Source of the DNA: Streptomyces sp. 11x1
GTDB lineage: Bacteria; Actinomycetota; Actinomycetes; Streptomycetales; Streptomycetaceae
Length of the DNA: 64,000 bases
Assembly (NCBI RefSeq): GCF_032598905.1
Contig: NZ_CP122458.1
Coordinates: forward strand, 2,604,001-2,668,000
Direction of reading: 5' to 3'
The notes under the pieces are model-generated. The model saw only the letters and a list, made by a program, of their open reading frames with translations. It did not search any database and was not told the origin of the DNA. Positions 18,572 to 26,662 of this stretch are shown here, one piece after another; within the stretch, counting starts at the first letter, position 1; every line of letters starts with the position of its first letter. The position numbers and the translations under genes are program-made.

Positions 18572-19173
18572 TCAGATCCAGCCCTGCTGCCACGCGCGGT
18601 GCGCCGCCGCATGCCGGGTGGGGGCACCCAGCTTGGACATCGCGGCCGAGAGGTAGTTGCGGACCGTGCCCTGGGCCAGGTGGACCTCGTCGGCGATCTC
18701 GGCGACCGAGGCGCCGGTGCGGGCCGCGCGCAGCACCTGCAGTTCGCGCTCGCTGAGGGGGCAGTCGTCCTCGGTGAGGGCGGACGCGGCGATGTCGGGT
18801 CGACGTAGCGGCGCCCGGCGGCGACGTCACGGATGATCTCCGCCAGCCGGGCGGCCGGGGTGGTCTTGGGCACGAAGCCGCGCACCCCGGCCAGGAGCGC
18901 CCGGTGCAGCACCGCCGGACGGGCGTGCCGGGTCATCAGCACGACACGGGTGGGCAGTTCGGCCCCGATCTCCTCGGCTGCGCGCAGCCCGTCCGTCGGC
19001 GGCATCTCCAGGTCGGGCACCGCGATGTCCTGGCGGAGTTCGCGGGCCATCCGCACCGCTCCGGTGGACGTGGACGCCTCGGCGACGACCGCCAGATCGT
19101 CCTCCAGCGCCAACAGGGCGACCAGGGCGCCACGGAGGAGGTCCTCGTCGACGGCGATGAGCAGCCGGATCAT
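18572..19173 (-). pseudogene. NarL/DesR-like response regulator, frameshifted
   Basis: 602 bp that should encode a ~200-aa two-component regulator. The receiver (start MIRLLIAVDEDLLRG, phospho-acceptor Asp in VPDLEMP) reads in one frame to RRYVDP at about 18800. The LuxR-type helix-turn-helix (LSERELQVLRAARTG, VAEIADEVHLAQGTVRNYLS) continues in another frame to the TGA at 18572-18574. Restoring one G near 18796 joins them exactly, so it is a single-base deletion or a sequencing error. The SD GAAGGGAG before ATG 19173 is intact. No sensor kinase remains upstream. Confidence 0.88.
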
Positions 19174-19200
19174 CGGGCCGCTCCCTTCGTACGGTCGTGC

Positions 19201-19437
19201 GGATGCGGACGCCAGGCCGCCGGAGCGGTCGCGTTCGGGGCGCTGGCCGCGACCGGGCTGGTGCTGGACGCGGACCTGGGCCGGTATCTGATCGCGGCCG
19301 ACTGGTTCTGCCACGGCGTATGGGACCTCGCCCATCTGAGGATGCGTCGGCTCCGGGGCGTCGTGGCCCCCACCTTCGCCGACTGGTGCGCGGTCGTGGA
19401 TGTGGTGGTCGCCGTGGAGCTGGTGTTCCTCGCGTGA
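19201..19437 (+). pseudogene. Remnant of a small membrane protein gene
   Basis: An open frame without a start codon encodes about 78 residues ending at TGA 19435-19437. Contents include an Ala-rich helix, LIAADWFCHGVWDLAHLR and WCAVVDVVVAVELVF. This reads like the C-terminal half of a small predicted membrane protein. The N-terminal half has been lost next to the frameshifted regulator. The following 19438-19724 holds no gene, only C-rich low-complexity sequence. Confidence 0.5.
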
Positions 19438-19724
19438 CGCGTACGCCCCCGTGAGCCCAGAGGCCCGCAGCCACCCGGAGTCCGCAAAGCACGCAGCGCC
19501 ACCCAACCGCCAACGCCCCGGCGCCCCCCAGCTCTCCCACCGCTCCCAGCACCCCCAGCCCTCCCACCACCCCCAGAGACGACTTTGCCATCTCTTTACA
19601 ACGCACCCCGCCGCTGTCTCGTCTCTCCGCTCGGTACGTGACGCCGCCGCACCCCGGGCAACGGGCCGCGCGGTAGCCCGCGAAGCCGTTCGACAGACCC
19701 GATCCAGACGAGAGAGAGCGACCC

Positions 19725-20105
19725 ATGCGCCGAACCGTCCTCAGTGCCACGGCACTTGCCGTCACCGCCGTGCTGGCGACCGCGCTCCCCGCCTTCGCCG
19801 ACGACACGAGCCCGTCCGCCGTACCGCAGGAGGCATCCAAGGCACCGACCCCCGTCCCGACCGCCCCCGCCACGGACCATCCGTCGGACACCGCGCCCAC
19901 CAAGGCCACGGACGACAGTGTCGCGAGCCCGGCACCGAGCCAGGTCTCCGTCGTCCCGAGCGGAGCCCCCGACACCGGTACGGCGCCGGAGTCGCAGGGG
20001 GCCAGCGGCACGGCCGTGCTGGCGGGCACCGGTGCCACCGCGCTGCTCCTCGGCGGCGGCGCGGCCGTAGTCCTCGTACGCCGCAAGCGGGCGAACGAGG
20101 CGTGA
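19725..20105 (+). CDS. Secreted protein with LAGTG sorting signal
   Basis: 126-aa surface protein. A Sec signal peptide (MRRTVLSATALAVTAVLATA, cleavage near ALPAFA-DD) is followed by about 70 residues of Pro/Thr/Ser/Ala-rich sequence without a fold signature. The C-terminus is LAGTG at residues 99-103, a hydrophobic stretch to 118 and RRKR. LAxTG is the signal preferred by streptomycete class E sortases. The next gene, a sortase, starts inside this gene's stop codon (GTGA), implying that the two work together. SD GAGAGAGAG precedes ATG 19725. Confidence 0.82.
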   Translation: MRRTVLSATALAVTAVLATALPAFADDTSPSAVPQEASKAPTPVPTAPATDHPSDTAPTKATDDSVASPAPSQVSVVPSGAPDTGTAPESQGASGTAVLAGTGATALLLGGGAAVVLVRRKRANEA

Positions 20106-20737
20106 CACCGCTCTCCAGGCGCGCCTTCGCCATGGCGGCGGCCGCCGCGCTGTCGGTGAGCTGCGGGGGTGGCCGCGCCGACCACGCCACGACCAAGCCT
20201 TCCGAGGGCGGCGCGACCCCACATCGGTCCTCGCCGTCCCCGCCCCCGTCGCCGACACGCGGCGCGGCACGCCCCCTGGCCCGTTCGGTCCCGGTGCGGC
20301 TGCTGATCCCGGCCATCGAGGTCGACACCCCGGTCATCCGCCTGGGGCTGGCCCCGGACGGCACGGTGGAGGTGCCGCCGGTCACGGAGCACGACAGGGC
20401 GGGCTGGTACCGGCACTCGCCGACGCCGGGCCAGACCGGCCCGTCGGTGATCCTGGGCCATGTCACGGTCGGCCCCTACGGCGACGGCGTCTTCCGCCGG
20501 CTCGCCCGGCTGCGGCGGGGCGAGCGGATCGAGGCGCGCCTGGAGAACGGCACGACAGCGGAGTTCGCCGTCGACTCCGTACGCACGGTCGCCAAGGCCG
20601 ACTTCCCCGTGAACGACGTCTACGGCAACGTGAACCGCCCCGCGCTGCGCCTCATCACCTGCGGCGGCCCGCGCACGGGCGAGGAGTACCGGGACAACGT
20701 GATCGTCTTCGCGACGCTGAGCCCCACGGCCCGGTGA
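20102..20737 (+). CDS. Class F-type sortase
   Basis: 211-aa membrane-attached transpeptidase. The N-terminal hydrophobic segment ends in LSVSC-GGG, which could act as a lipobox. A Pro-rich linker follows, then the sortase barrel. The catalytic His is in VILGHVTVG, the Cys in LITCGG and the Arg in EYRDNVIVFA. GTG 20102 overlaps the stop of the surface-protein gene. The substrate is probably that protein, although its LAGTG motif is more usual for class E enzymes. Confidence 0.88.
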   Translation: MTPLSRRAFAMAAAAALSVSCGGGRADHATTKPSEGGATPHRSSPSPPPSPTRGAARPLARSVPVRLLIPAIEVDTPVIRLGLAPDGTVEVPPVTEHDRAGWYRHSPTPGQTGPSVILGHVTVGPYGDGVFRRLARLRRGERIEARLENGTTAEFAVDSVRTVAKADFPVNDVYGNVNRPALRLITCGGPRTGEEYRDNVIVFATLSPTAR

Positions 20738-20809
20738 CCAGCGTCCCGCCCGCCCCCTCCCCTCCCTTCCTCCCTTCCTCTTGTCGCACCATCACGACCA
20801 TGGAGAGCG

Positions 20810-21310
20810 TTGAAACGGTCCCGCGAGAAGGCCGCGTCCGAGTTGTTCGCCGCCCTCTACCCACGCCTCGCCGGCTGGTGCCGTCGGCTGGTCGACGACG
20901 ACGAGACGGCCCACGAGATCGCCTCGGAGGCGTTCACCCGGCTCTGGGCCCGCTGGACGTCCGTGGCGGAGCCTCACGGCTTCCTCTACGTCACCGCGGC
21001 CAACCTCGTACGGGACCACTGGCGCAAGCTCGAACGCGAACGCAAGGCGATACACCGGGCCACCGCCGAGGCCGCGGTGCGCCCGCGGTACGACGACGCC
21101 GAACAGTCCGACCCCTCGGTGCGGCTGCTCGTGCGGTCGCTGCCGGAACGGCTGCGCGTACCGATCCTGCTGCACTACTACGCTGACATGCCGATCCGGG
21201 AGGTGTCCGAGCTGACCGGACGCAAGGAAGGAACCGTCAAGGCCGACCTCCACGCGGCCCGCGAACTGCTCCGCGCCCACCTGAGGAGAAGCCTTGATCA
21301 CACGCCCTGA
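20810..21310 (+). CDS. ECF-family RNA polymerase sigma factor
   Basis: 166-aa sigma-70 factor of the ECF group. Region 2 is seen as ELFAALYPRLAGWCRRLV...IASEAFTRLWARW and region 4 as LPERLRVPILLHYYADMPIREVSELTGRKEGTVKADLHAAR. It would direct transcription in response to an envelope signal. TTG 20810 is the only sensible start; GGAGAG is just upstream. It overlaps the membrane partner gene by 17 bp, suggesting a sigma/anti-sigma pair. Confidence 0.88.
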   Translation: MKRSREKAASELFAALYPRLAGWCRRLVDDDETAHEIASEAFTRLWARWTSVAEPHGFLYVTAANLVRDHWRKLERERKAIHRATAEAAVRPRYDDAEQSDPSVRLLVRSLPERLRVPILLHYYADMPIREVSELTGRKEGTVKADLHAARELLRAHLRRSLDHTP

Positions 21311-21773
21311 CGAGGGCCCGGACTTCGAGCCCGACGACCCGCTCACCGTCCTCCTGCGTCCCCCGGCCGACCGCCTCGGCCCACCGCCGGGCCGTTACGA
21401 GGCGATCCGCCGCACCGCCGCCCGCCGCCGGCTGGCCCGGGCCGCGGCCGGTGCCGCCGCGGCCTGCGCGGTCGTCACCCTGATCGCCCTCCCGCTGCGG
21501 CTCGGCGGCGACGAGGCCCCCGCGAGCCCTTCGGTCCCCCTGGCCCCACCCCCCGCGACCAGCACCTCCCCGTCACCGACGCCGACACCCACACCCACAT
21601 CGGCACCGACACCGTCGCGCAACCCCGACCCCCGATCGGGCAGCGACAGCCCCGCGACCCCGGCCCCCTCGGCCCCACCCAGCAAGACCGCTACCGACAC
21701 CACCGCCCCGTCGGCGCCCCCGGCCGAGGCCACCCGTCCCTCGGCTCTGGACAGCACCTCCGGCACGCCCTGA
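21294..21773 (+). CDS. Putative membrane-bound partner (anti-sigma-like) of the ECF sigma factor
   Basis: 159 aa: a cytoplasmic N-terminus of about 45 residues, one membrane helix (about 46-68, ALPLRLGG at its end) and a long Pro/Ser/Thr-rich extracytoplasmic tail. It lacks the HxxxCxxC zinc-binding anti-sigma motif, so its role rests on topology and on overlap with the sigma gene. TTG 21294 has GAGGAGAA upstream. Confidence 0.65.
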   Translation: MITRPDEGPDFEPDDPLTVLLRPPADRLGPPPGRYEAIRRTAARRRLARAAAGAAAACAVVTLIALPLRLGGDEAPASPSVPLAPPPATSTSPSPTPTPTPTSAPTPSRNPDPRSGSDSPATPAPSAPPSKTATDTTAPSAPPAEATRPSALDSTSGTP

Positions 21774-21781
21774 TCCCCGCC

Positions 21782-21819
21782 CACGCGGCGGCGCCGTGGT
21801 CAGGTGTCGCCGCCGCGTG
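21782..21819 (+). terminator. Hairpin terminator after the sigma operon
   Basis: Perfect 12-bp stem CACGCGGCGGCG / CGCCGCCGCGTG with a 14-nt loop, 8 bp after the stop of the membrane partner. Confidence 0.78.
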
Positions 21820-21938
21820 ATCTACGCCACGAAACCTCTTAGTAGAACAGTAGAAAACGCCCCATCACCCGGCGCGACGACCGTTCCTTGGGTACGGTCG
21901 TGACAGCAGATCCAGAACGGCCGGTGACGGAGCCCCGC

Positions 21939-22361
21939 ATGAAGCTGAGTCGGCGCGTACGCGCGGGTGGCCCCCTCGGCCATCTGCTGCTCGTCGCCGT
22001 CCTCGCCTTCAGCGTCTTCGCGATGCACAGCACGGGGCATCCCGGCGAGCCCGCACACTCCGTGGACGCCGCCTCGCACGCCACTGCGACACATACGACA
22101 GCGCGGGGTCCGGGGCCGTCGTCGACGGCGCCGGGTCCGGGGCTGTCGTCCTCGCACGAACCGGCCACGACCATGGACATGCAGTCCCTCTGCGTGACGA
22201 TCCTGCTCGGCGCATGGGCTCTCACCGTCCTCCTCAAGTCGGCGTTCACCCGCCGTCATGAGGAGTGGGCGGCACTTCTCGCCCAGGTCGCCGCGATCGC
22301 GCGACCCTGCCCGCCGCCGCGCGGGCCCGATCTCACCCGTCTGTCAGTTCTGCGGCTGTAG
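21939..22361 (+). CDS. DUF6153 family protein
   Basis: 140-aa membrane protein with one helix near the N-terminus (GHLLLVAVLAFSVFAMHS), a His/Ser/Gly/Pro-rich middle, a second hydrophobic segment (MQSLCVTILLGAWALTVLL) and a basic tail. DUF6153 genes are, from memory, regular neighbours of DUF305 genes in streptomycetes, as here. ATG 21939 has GGAG 7 nt upstream; GTG at 21924 is an alternative. Its function is not established, but the context suggests copper handling. Confidence 0.78.
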   Translation: MKLSRRVRAGGPLGHLLLVAVLAFSVFAMHSTGHPGEPAHSVDAASHATATHTTARGPGPSSTAPGPGLSSSHEPATTMDMQSLCVTILLGAWALTVLLKSAFTRRHEEWAALLAQVAAIARPCPPPRGPDLTRLSVLRL

Positions 22362-22375
22362 GCCGAACCGCCCAC

Positions 22376-22402
22376 GCGGGGCCGCGCATTGCGCGGCCCC
22401 GC
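22376..22402 (+). terminator. Hairpin between DUF6153 and DUF305 genes
   Basis: Perfect 12-bp stem GCGGGGCCGCGC / GCGCGGCCCCGC with loop ATT. It lies between two same-strand genes, so it may attenuate rather than end transcription. Confidence 0.72.
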
Positions 22403-22455
22403 GGCTCCGCCTGCCCACGAACAGCCAAGAACGCACACCACGAGGTGAATCGACC

Positions 22456-23127
22456 ATGACTGCCTTCACGCGTACCGCTCGCCGGACGCGCCTTCGCCGC
22501 GCCTGCGCCACCGTCGGCATCGTCGCCGTCGGCGCCCTGCTCCTCACCGCATGCGGCGACGACATGGACGGCATGGACCACGGCAGCGGCAAGAGTTCGC
22601 CGTCCGCGTCCGGCGACGCCGGATCGTCCGACGCCGGGTCGTCCGACACCGGATCCGGCGACTTCAACGACGCGGACGTCACCTTTGCGCAGATGATGAT
22701 CCCGCACCACGAGCAGGCCCTGGACATGGCCGAACTCGCCGACGGCCGGGCCTCCGACGCGGAACTCAAGGAGCTCGCCGAGCAGATCGAGAAGGCCCAG
22801 GCCCCCGAGATCAAGGCGATGAAGGGGTGGCTGCGGTCCTGGGGCAAGCCGACGACCGTCGAGTCCATGCCCGGCATGGACCACGGCGGCGGCGGCGACG
22901 GGATGATGTCCGACGCGGACATGCAGCAGCTCAAGGGCATGAAGGGCACCAAGTTCGACAAGATGTTCGCCGAGATGATGATCCAGCACCACAACGGTGC
23001 CATCACCATGGCCGAGGACGAGCAGAAGGACGGCAAGAACGGTGCCGCCGTGAAGATGGCGGGTGACATCGTGAAGGGCCAGACCGCCGAGGTCGAGCAG
23101 CTCAACGACATCCTCGACCGACTCTGA
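22456..23127 (+). CDS. DUF305 domain lipoprotein
   Basis: 223-aa exported protein. The lipoprotein signal ends LLTAC at about residue 34, followed by a Met/His/Ser/Gly-rich linker (DDMDGMDHGSG). Two DUF305 repeats carry the signature MMIPHHEQALDMAEL and MMIQHHNGAITMAE; between them lies a Met/His-rich loop. The paired HH and Met residues suggest metal (copper) binding outside the membrane. The SD GAGGTGA precedes ATG 22456. It is in a cluster with a CopY/BlaI regulator and a CsoR-like operator. Confidence 0.9.
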   Translation: MTAFTRTARRTRLRRACATVGIVAVGALLLTACGDDMDGMDHGSGKSSPSASGDAGSSDAGSSDTGSGDFNDADVTFAQMMIPHHEQALDMAELADGRASDAELKELAEQIEKAQAPEIKAMKGWLRSWGKPTTVESMPGMDHGGGGDGMMSDADMQQLKGMKGTKFDKMFAEMMIQHHNGAITMAEDEQKDGKNGAAVKMAGDIVKGQTAEVEQLNDILDRL

Positions 23128-23133
23128 GCGCCC

Positions 23134-23164
23134 CCGGCGCGGGCCGACGACGGGCCCGCGCCGG
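23134..23164 (+). terminator. Hairpin terminator after DUF305 gene
   Basis: 12-bp stem CCGGCGCGGGCC with its complement ending at 23164 and a short GACGAC loop, 7 bp beyond the stop codon. Confidence 0.78.
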
Positions 23165-23258
23165 TCCTCACGCGGGCAGGCCGTCTACAGGCCATCTACT
23201 ATGCCCCTGCGTACGCGCCTACGTGCGTACACGTCAACAGCCAGAAGGAGCAGGGGCC

Positions 23259-23627
23259 ATGAGACGGCTGGGGGAACTGGAAGCGGAGATCATGGACCGC
23301 CTCTGGACGTGGAACCGTCCGGCGACGGTGCGCGAGGTCGTCGACGATCTCAACAAGACTCGTCCGCTCGCCTACACCACGGTCATGACGGTCACCAACA
23401 TCCTCTACAACAAGGGCTGGTTGCTGCGGGGCAAGCAGGGCCGCGCCTGGCTGTACACCCCCGTGCGCAGCCGCGAGGCGTACGCCGCCGCGCTGATGGA
23501 GGACGGTCTCGACGCGAGCAAGGACCGGCCGGCCGCGCTGGTCCACTTCGTGGAGAACATGACGGAGGAGGAGCAGGCCGCCCTGCGCAAAGCGCTGCGC
23601 GCGGTCGGACGGCAGGCGAAACCGTGA
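23259..23627 (+). CDS. BlaI/MecI/CopY family transcriptional regulator
   Basis: 122-aa winged-helix repressor of the penicillinase/copper-repressor family. It starts MRRLGELEAEIMDRLW, with the recognition region TTVMTVTNILYNKGWL near residues 40-55 and a C-terminal dimerisation part. The M56 peptidase starts inside its stop codon (GTGA at 23624-23627), the classic BlaI-BlaR1-like pairing. ATG 23259 has AGAAGGAG upstream; an upstream in-frame start at 23223 would add 12 residues. Imperfect dyads rich in GTAC/TAGTA lie at 23195-23235 and may be its operator. Confidence 0.9.
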   Translation: MRRLGELEAEIMDRLWTWNRPATVREVVDDLNKTRPLAYTTVMTVTNILYNKGWLLRGKQGRAWLYTPVRSREAYAAALMEDGLDASKDRPAALVHFVENMTEEEQAALRKALRAVGRQAKP

Positions 23628-24535
23628 ACGCGGCTCCACTCCTGCTCGCCTACACGGCGGCGGTGGGCTTCGTCGCCCCTCCCCTGGTCCTGCGCGCCGC
23701 ATGGCCGCACCGGGCGCCCGCCCTGGCCCTGCTGGTCTGGCACACGCTGACGCTGTCCTTCGTCCTCGGGATCGCGCTGACCGCGTACCACCTGCTGATG
23801 CCCACCGAGCACACACACCAGGGACTCCTGGGCCTGCTGCACTCCTGCGGACTCGACCTGGGCGCGAGCGGACCCGCATACGACGCCGCGGGCCGCCTCG
23901 CGGTCGCCGTTCCCACGGCGCTCGGGACGGCACTCGCAAGCGCCTTCGCCTTCCATGTCGTACGAGCCCGGCGCGCGCGGAACCGGCACCGGGAGGCGGT
24001 GGATCTGGTCGGCCGCCGCTCCGAGCGGCTGGGGGCCACCGTCCTGCCGTACGACGTGCCCGCCGCCTACTGCCTGCCGGGCCACCGGCCCCGGATCGTG
24101 ATCAGCGACGCGGCCGTAAGGGAGCTGAGCCCCGAACAACTGGCGGCGGTCCTGGCGCACGAACGGGCCCACATCGCGGGCCGCCACCATCTGGTGATCG
24201 CCGCCGCGGAGGCGTTCCACTCGCTCTTCCCCCGGCTCTCCCTGGCCCGTCACGCCCGCGCGCAGACGGCACTCCTGCTGGAGATGGTCGCCGACGACCA
24301 CGCCCTGCGCGCCCACTCCGACGGGGCCCTGGCGAGCGCGATGTACGAGATGGCAGCCGCCCGGACCCCGAAGGCCGCCTTCGCGGCGGGCGGCCCGGCG
24401 GTCCTGATCCGGATCCGGCGGGTGCTCGGGCCGCGCCGTCCCACGCATCGCGCGTTCTGGGGTTCCGTCGCCGCAGCGACCGCGACCGTCCCGCTGTTGC
24501 CACTGCTCGTCACCTGCCCGCTGGGCGCCGCGTGA
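23624..24535 (+). CDS. M56 family membrane metallopeptidase
   Basis: 303-aa BlaR1/MecR1-type membrane protease. Three to four N-terminal membrane helices precede a cytoplasmic zinc-peptidase domain with HERAH (HExxH, near residue 180) and a second ligand region EMVADDHAL. A final membrane segment ends the protein; it lacks the long sensor domain of BlaR1. It probably cleaves the BlaI-type repressor encoded just upstream in response to a signal, possibly copper given the neighbours. Confidence 0.88.
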   Translation: MNAAPLLLAYTAAVGFVAPPLVLRAAWPHRAPALALLVWHTLTLSFVLGIALTAYHLLMPTEHTHQGLLGLLHSCGLDLGASGPAYDAAGRLAVAVPTALGTALASAFAFHVVRARRARNRHREAVDLVGRRSERLGATVLPYDVPAAYCLPGHRPRIVISDAAVRELSPEQLAAVLAHERAHIAGRHHLVIAAAEAFHSLFPRLSLARHARAQTALLLEMVADDHALRAHSDGALASAMYEMAAARTPKAAFAAGGPAVLIRIRRVLGPRRPTHRAFWGSVAAATATVPLLPLLVTCPLGAA

Positions 24536-24608
24536 CGCGGATGTGGCCGCCCCCGTCGTCGCACGGCCTCTTGGGACCCAACTCCGCAAGGTGTGAAGCT
24601 CGTTCGGG

Positions 24609-25328
24609 TCAGACGGTCATCACCAGGAGCATCGTCGCCATCGAGCCGCCCATACCGATGTGACCGGCCAGGCGGGCGTTCGGGACGGACAGCACGTCAG
24701 GGGTGCGCGACGCCCTGCGGTGGCGGGCCCGGGCGGCCGACCCGGCGGACGATCCGCCCGGCTCCCGCAGCCGCGCGCGGACGGCCAGCGCCACGGACGC
24801 CAGGAAGTAGGCGGCCAGGACCCAGAAGGCGACGCGCCACACCATCGCGGAGCCCGACGCGGCGGCGGCCTCGGTGACGCCATGGGCTCCCATGCCCTCC
24901 ATCCCGCTCATGCCTTCCATCCCGGCAGCGCCCCCATGGCCGTGCCCGGAGGAGCCGGCCAGGGCGAGCGTCGGTCCCGAGGCGGCGCCGGGCATGGCCA
25001 GGGTCATCACCACCATGGCGGCACTGCCGATCACGAGATGGGCGCCGTGCCGCAGCTGCCGCACACCGCCGAGTACGGCATGCCGGACGGACAGGGCCAC
25101 GCCGCCGAGACAGAGCAGCCCGAACAGGGCCGCCCACCACACGCCGTACGTGCCGTAGAGACTCGCGGTCGGGGGCGCCGCCATGACGGCCATCCCCACA
25201 CCCATGACCACCTCGGCCCCTGCCTCGTACCGGACCCAGCCTCTGACCAGTGCCAGCCGTACGAGGTTCCCGACGGCCGCCCCGGCGCCCAGCGCCACCA
25301 GCGCCCAGCCAAGAAGGTGTCCAGCCAC
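24609..25328 (-). CDS. DUF5134 domain membrane protein
   Basis: 239-aa integral membrane protein with five to six helices. A Met/His/Gly-rich loop (HGHGGAAGMEGMSGMEGM, about residues 130-148) between helices resembles copper-binding segments. GTG 25328 starts the protein; the SD is GGGGTGG. It is convergent to the M56 gene and divergent from the DUF4396 gene. Family named from the Streptomyces DUF5134 pattern; the function is inferred only from context. Confidence 0.78.
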   Translation of the reverse strand: MAGHLLGWALVALGAGAAVGNLVRLALVRGWVRYEAGAEVVMGVGMAVMAAPPTASLYGTYGVWWAALFGLLCLGGVALSVRHAVLGGVRQLRHGAHLVIGSAAMVVMTLAMPGAASGPTLALAGSSGHGHGGAAGMEGMSGMEGMGAHGVTEAAAASGSAMVWRVAFWVLAAYFLASVALAVRARLREPGGSSAGSAARARHRRASRTPDVLSVPNARLAGHIGMGGSMATMLLVMTV

Positions 25329-25479
25329 GTCGCCACCCCTTCACGGGGCCGGAGATCCGGCTCACCGATCGTCGACTTCTACGTACCCGCTTAGTACGCA
25401 GCGACCGCCCATCCGTCTCAGACGGGTGAACCGAACCGCCTCCAGGGGTACCCGAGGCGCCCAGGCGCACCCCTGGCCA

Positions 25480-25498
25480 TATACCCCCCAGGGGTATA
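25480..25498. promoter_or_regulatory. CsoR-like copper operator
   Basis: The sequence reads TATACCCC-CC-AGGGGTATA, matching the CsoR consensus TACCC-N(4-5)-GGGTA with AT flanks. The right arm overlaps a likely -10 (TATAAC at 25494-25499) for the DUF4396 gene, 55 bp before its ATG. A Cu(I)-responsive CsoR encoded elsewhere would repress it. A weaker relative (AGGGGTACCC) lies at 25444. Confidence 0.85.
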
Positions 25499-25553
25499 AC
25501 CTGGCAGCGAGCCCGACCACGGGCCACCAAGGGCGGAGAAGGAGGAAGAGGTC

Positions 25554-26117
25554 ATGGACCACACGGACCACAGGACCGGCCACGACGGCACCACCCACGA
25601 CCACACCGGGCACACCGACCCGCAAGGAAGCCACGAAGGTCATGGAGGCCACGAAGTTCATGCAGGCCATGGAGGGCACGGAGGGGCCTCCTGGGCGACG
25701 GCGGCGAAGGCCACCCTGCACTGCCTCACCGGGTGCGCCATCGGCGAGATCCTGGGCATGGCCATCGGCACGGCCCTGAGGTGGGGCAACGTACAGACCA
25801 TGGTCCTGGCCATCACGCTCGCGTTCCTCTTCGGCTACTCCTTCACCCTGTTCGCGGTGCGGCGGGCCGGCCTGGACCTCAAGAGCGCGATCAAGGTGGC
25901 CCTGGCCGCCGACACCGTCTCGATCGCCGTGATGGAGCTGGTCGACAACGCCATCATCGCCCTCACCCCGGGCGCGCTGGACGCCCACCTGGACGACGCC
26001 CTGTTCTGGTCAGCCCTCCTCGGCGGCTTCGGGGTCGCCTTCCTCATCACCACGCCGGTCAACAAGTGGATGATCGGCCGGGGCAAGGGCCACGCCGTCG
26101 TGCACGCCTACCACTGA
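25554..26117 (+). CDS. DUF4396 membrane protein with His-rich N-terminus
   Basis: 187 aa. Residues 1-45 are packed with His/Gly/Asp (HDGTTHDHTGHTD and similar) and look like a metal-binding tail. Four membrane helices follow, with the DUF4396 core HCLTGCAIGEILGMAIG near residue 56 and VELVDNAII-like sequence near 130. Cys and Met in the first helices could carry metal. The CsoR-like operator at 25480 and a strong SD (GGAGGAAGAGG) argue for copper-induced expression. Confidence 0.87.
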   Translation: MDHTDHRTGHDGTTHDHTGHTDPQGSHEGHGGHEVHAGHGGHGGASWATAAKATLHCLTGCAIGEILGMAIGTALRWGNVQTMVLAITLAFLFGYSFTLFAVRRAGLDLKSAIKVALAADTVSIAVMELVDNAIIALTPGALDAHLDDALFWSALLGGFGVAFLITTPVNKWMIGRGKGHAVVHAYH

Positions 26118-26662
26118 ACTCGACGCCAGGCGTGACGGACCTTCAGCCGCCCGAACCCCATGGCCCCGGAGATCCGGATCACCGGCCCGCCGGAGCGGGA
26201 ACGCCTCGGGGCCCGGTAGCGCAGGTCCTTCCACCCCGTAGTCACACCCTCGACGTCGACGACCGCGTCACGAGGCACCGTGATCCTGGCTCCGCCGGTT
26301 CCGAGTTGAAGCTCGATGTCGACGACCGGATGCTCGATGATCGCCCGCGACAGATCCAGCCGCACCCTTCCGTAGGCGGACCCGACCTTGAGGACCCGAG
26401 GCACCCGCCACGCACCGCGCCGCTTGATCCGTCCGCCCGCGGCGCCGATCGTCGACGCGGCACCCGGCTCCTCCTCCGGGAGCGAGGCCAGGGCTGTCAC
26501 GAGTTCACCGCGCACCTCGGCGGTGAGCACGCGATGCAGGCGTTCGTCCAACTCCTCGTGGGAGATGAGCGCTTCGGCGTACGCCGTCTGCAGGCGCCGC
26601 ACGGCCGTTTCACGGTCACCCTCACCGATCGGCTGCGGCGAGTCCTCCGGTAAAAGGGTCAC
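26108..26662 (-). CDS. DUF1707 (SHOCT-like) domain protein with TTA codon
   Basis: 184 aa. The DUF1707 domain occupies residues 12-60 (IGEGDRETAVRRLQTAYAEA, then HEELDERLHRVLTAEV). The C-terminal half is beta-rich (RVRLDLSRAIIEHPVVDIEL) like cell-wall-active domains. GTG 26662, with AGGGTGA upstream, makes codon 4 a TTA, the rare leucine codon read only by the bldA tRNA in streptomycetes. Convergent with the DUF4396 gene, overlapping it by 10 bp. Confidence 0.8.
   Translation of the reverse strand: MTLLPEDSPQPIGEGDRETAVRRLQTAYAEALISHEELDERLHRVLTAEVRGELVTALASLPEEEPGAASTIGAAGGRIKRRGAWRVPRVLKVGSAYGRVRLDLSRAIIEHPVVDIELQLGTGGARITVPRDAVVDVEGVTTGWKDLRYRAPRRSRSGGPVIRISGAMGFGRLKVRHAWRRVQW

Noticed and set aside
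23195..23240. A defined BlaI operator
   Set aside because: Only loose GTAC/TAGTA dyads are present and they do not match a consensus I can state. Mentioned under the regulator but not listed as a site.
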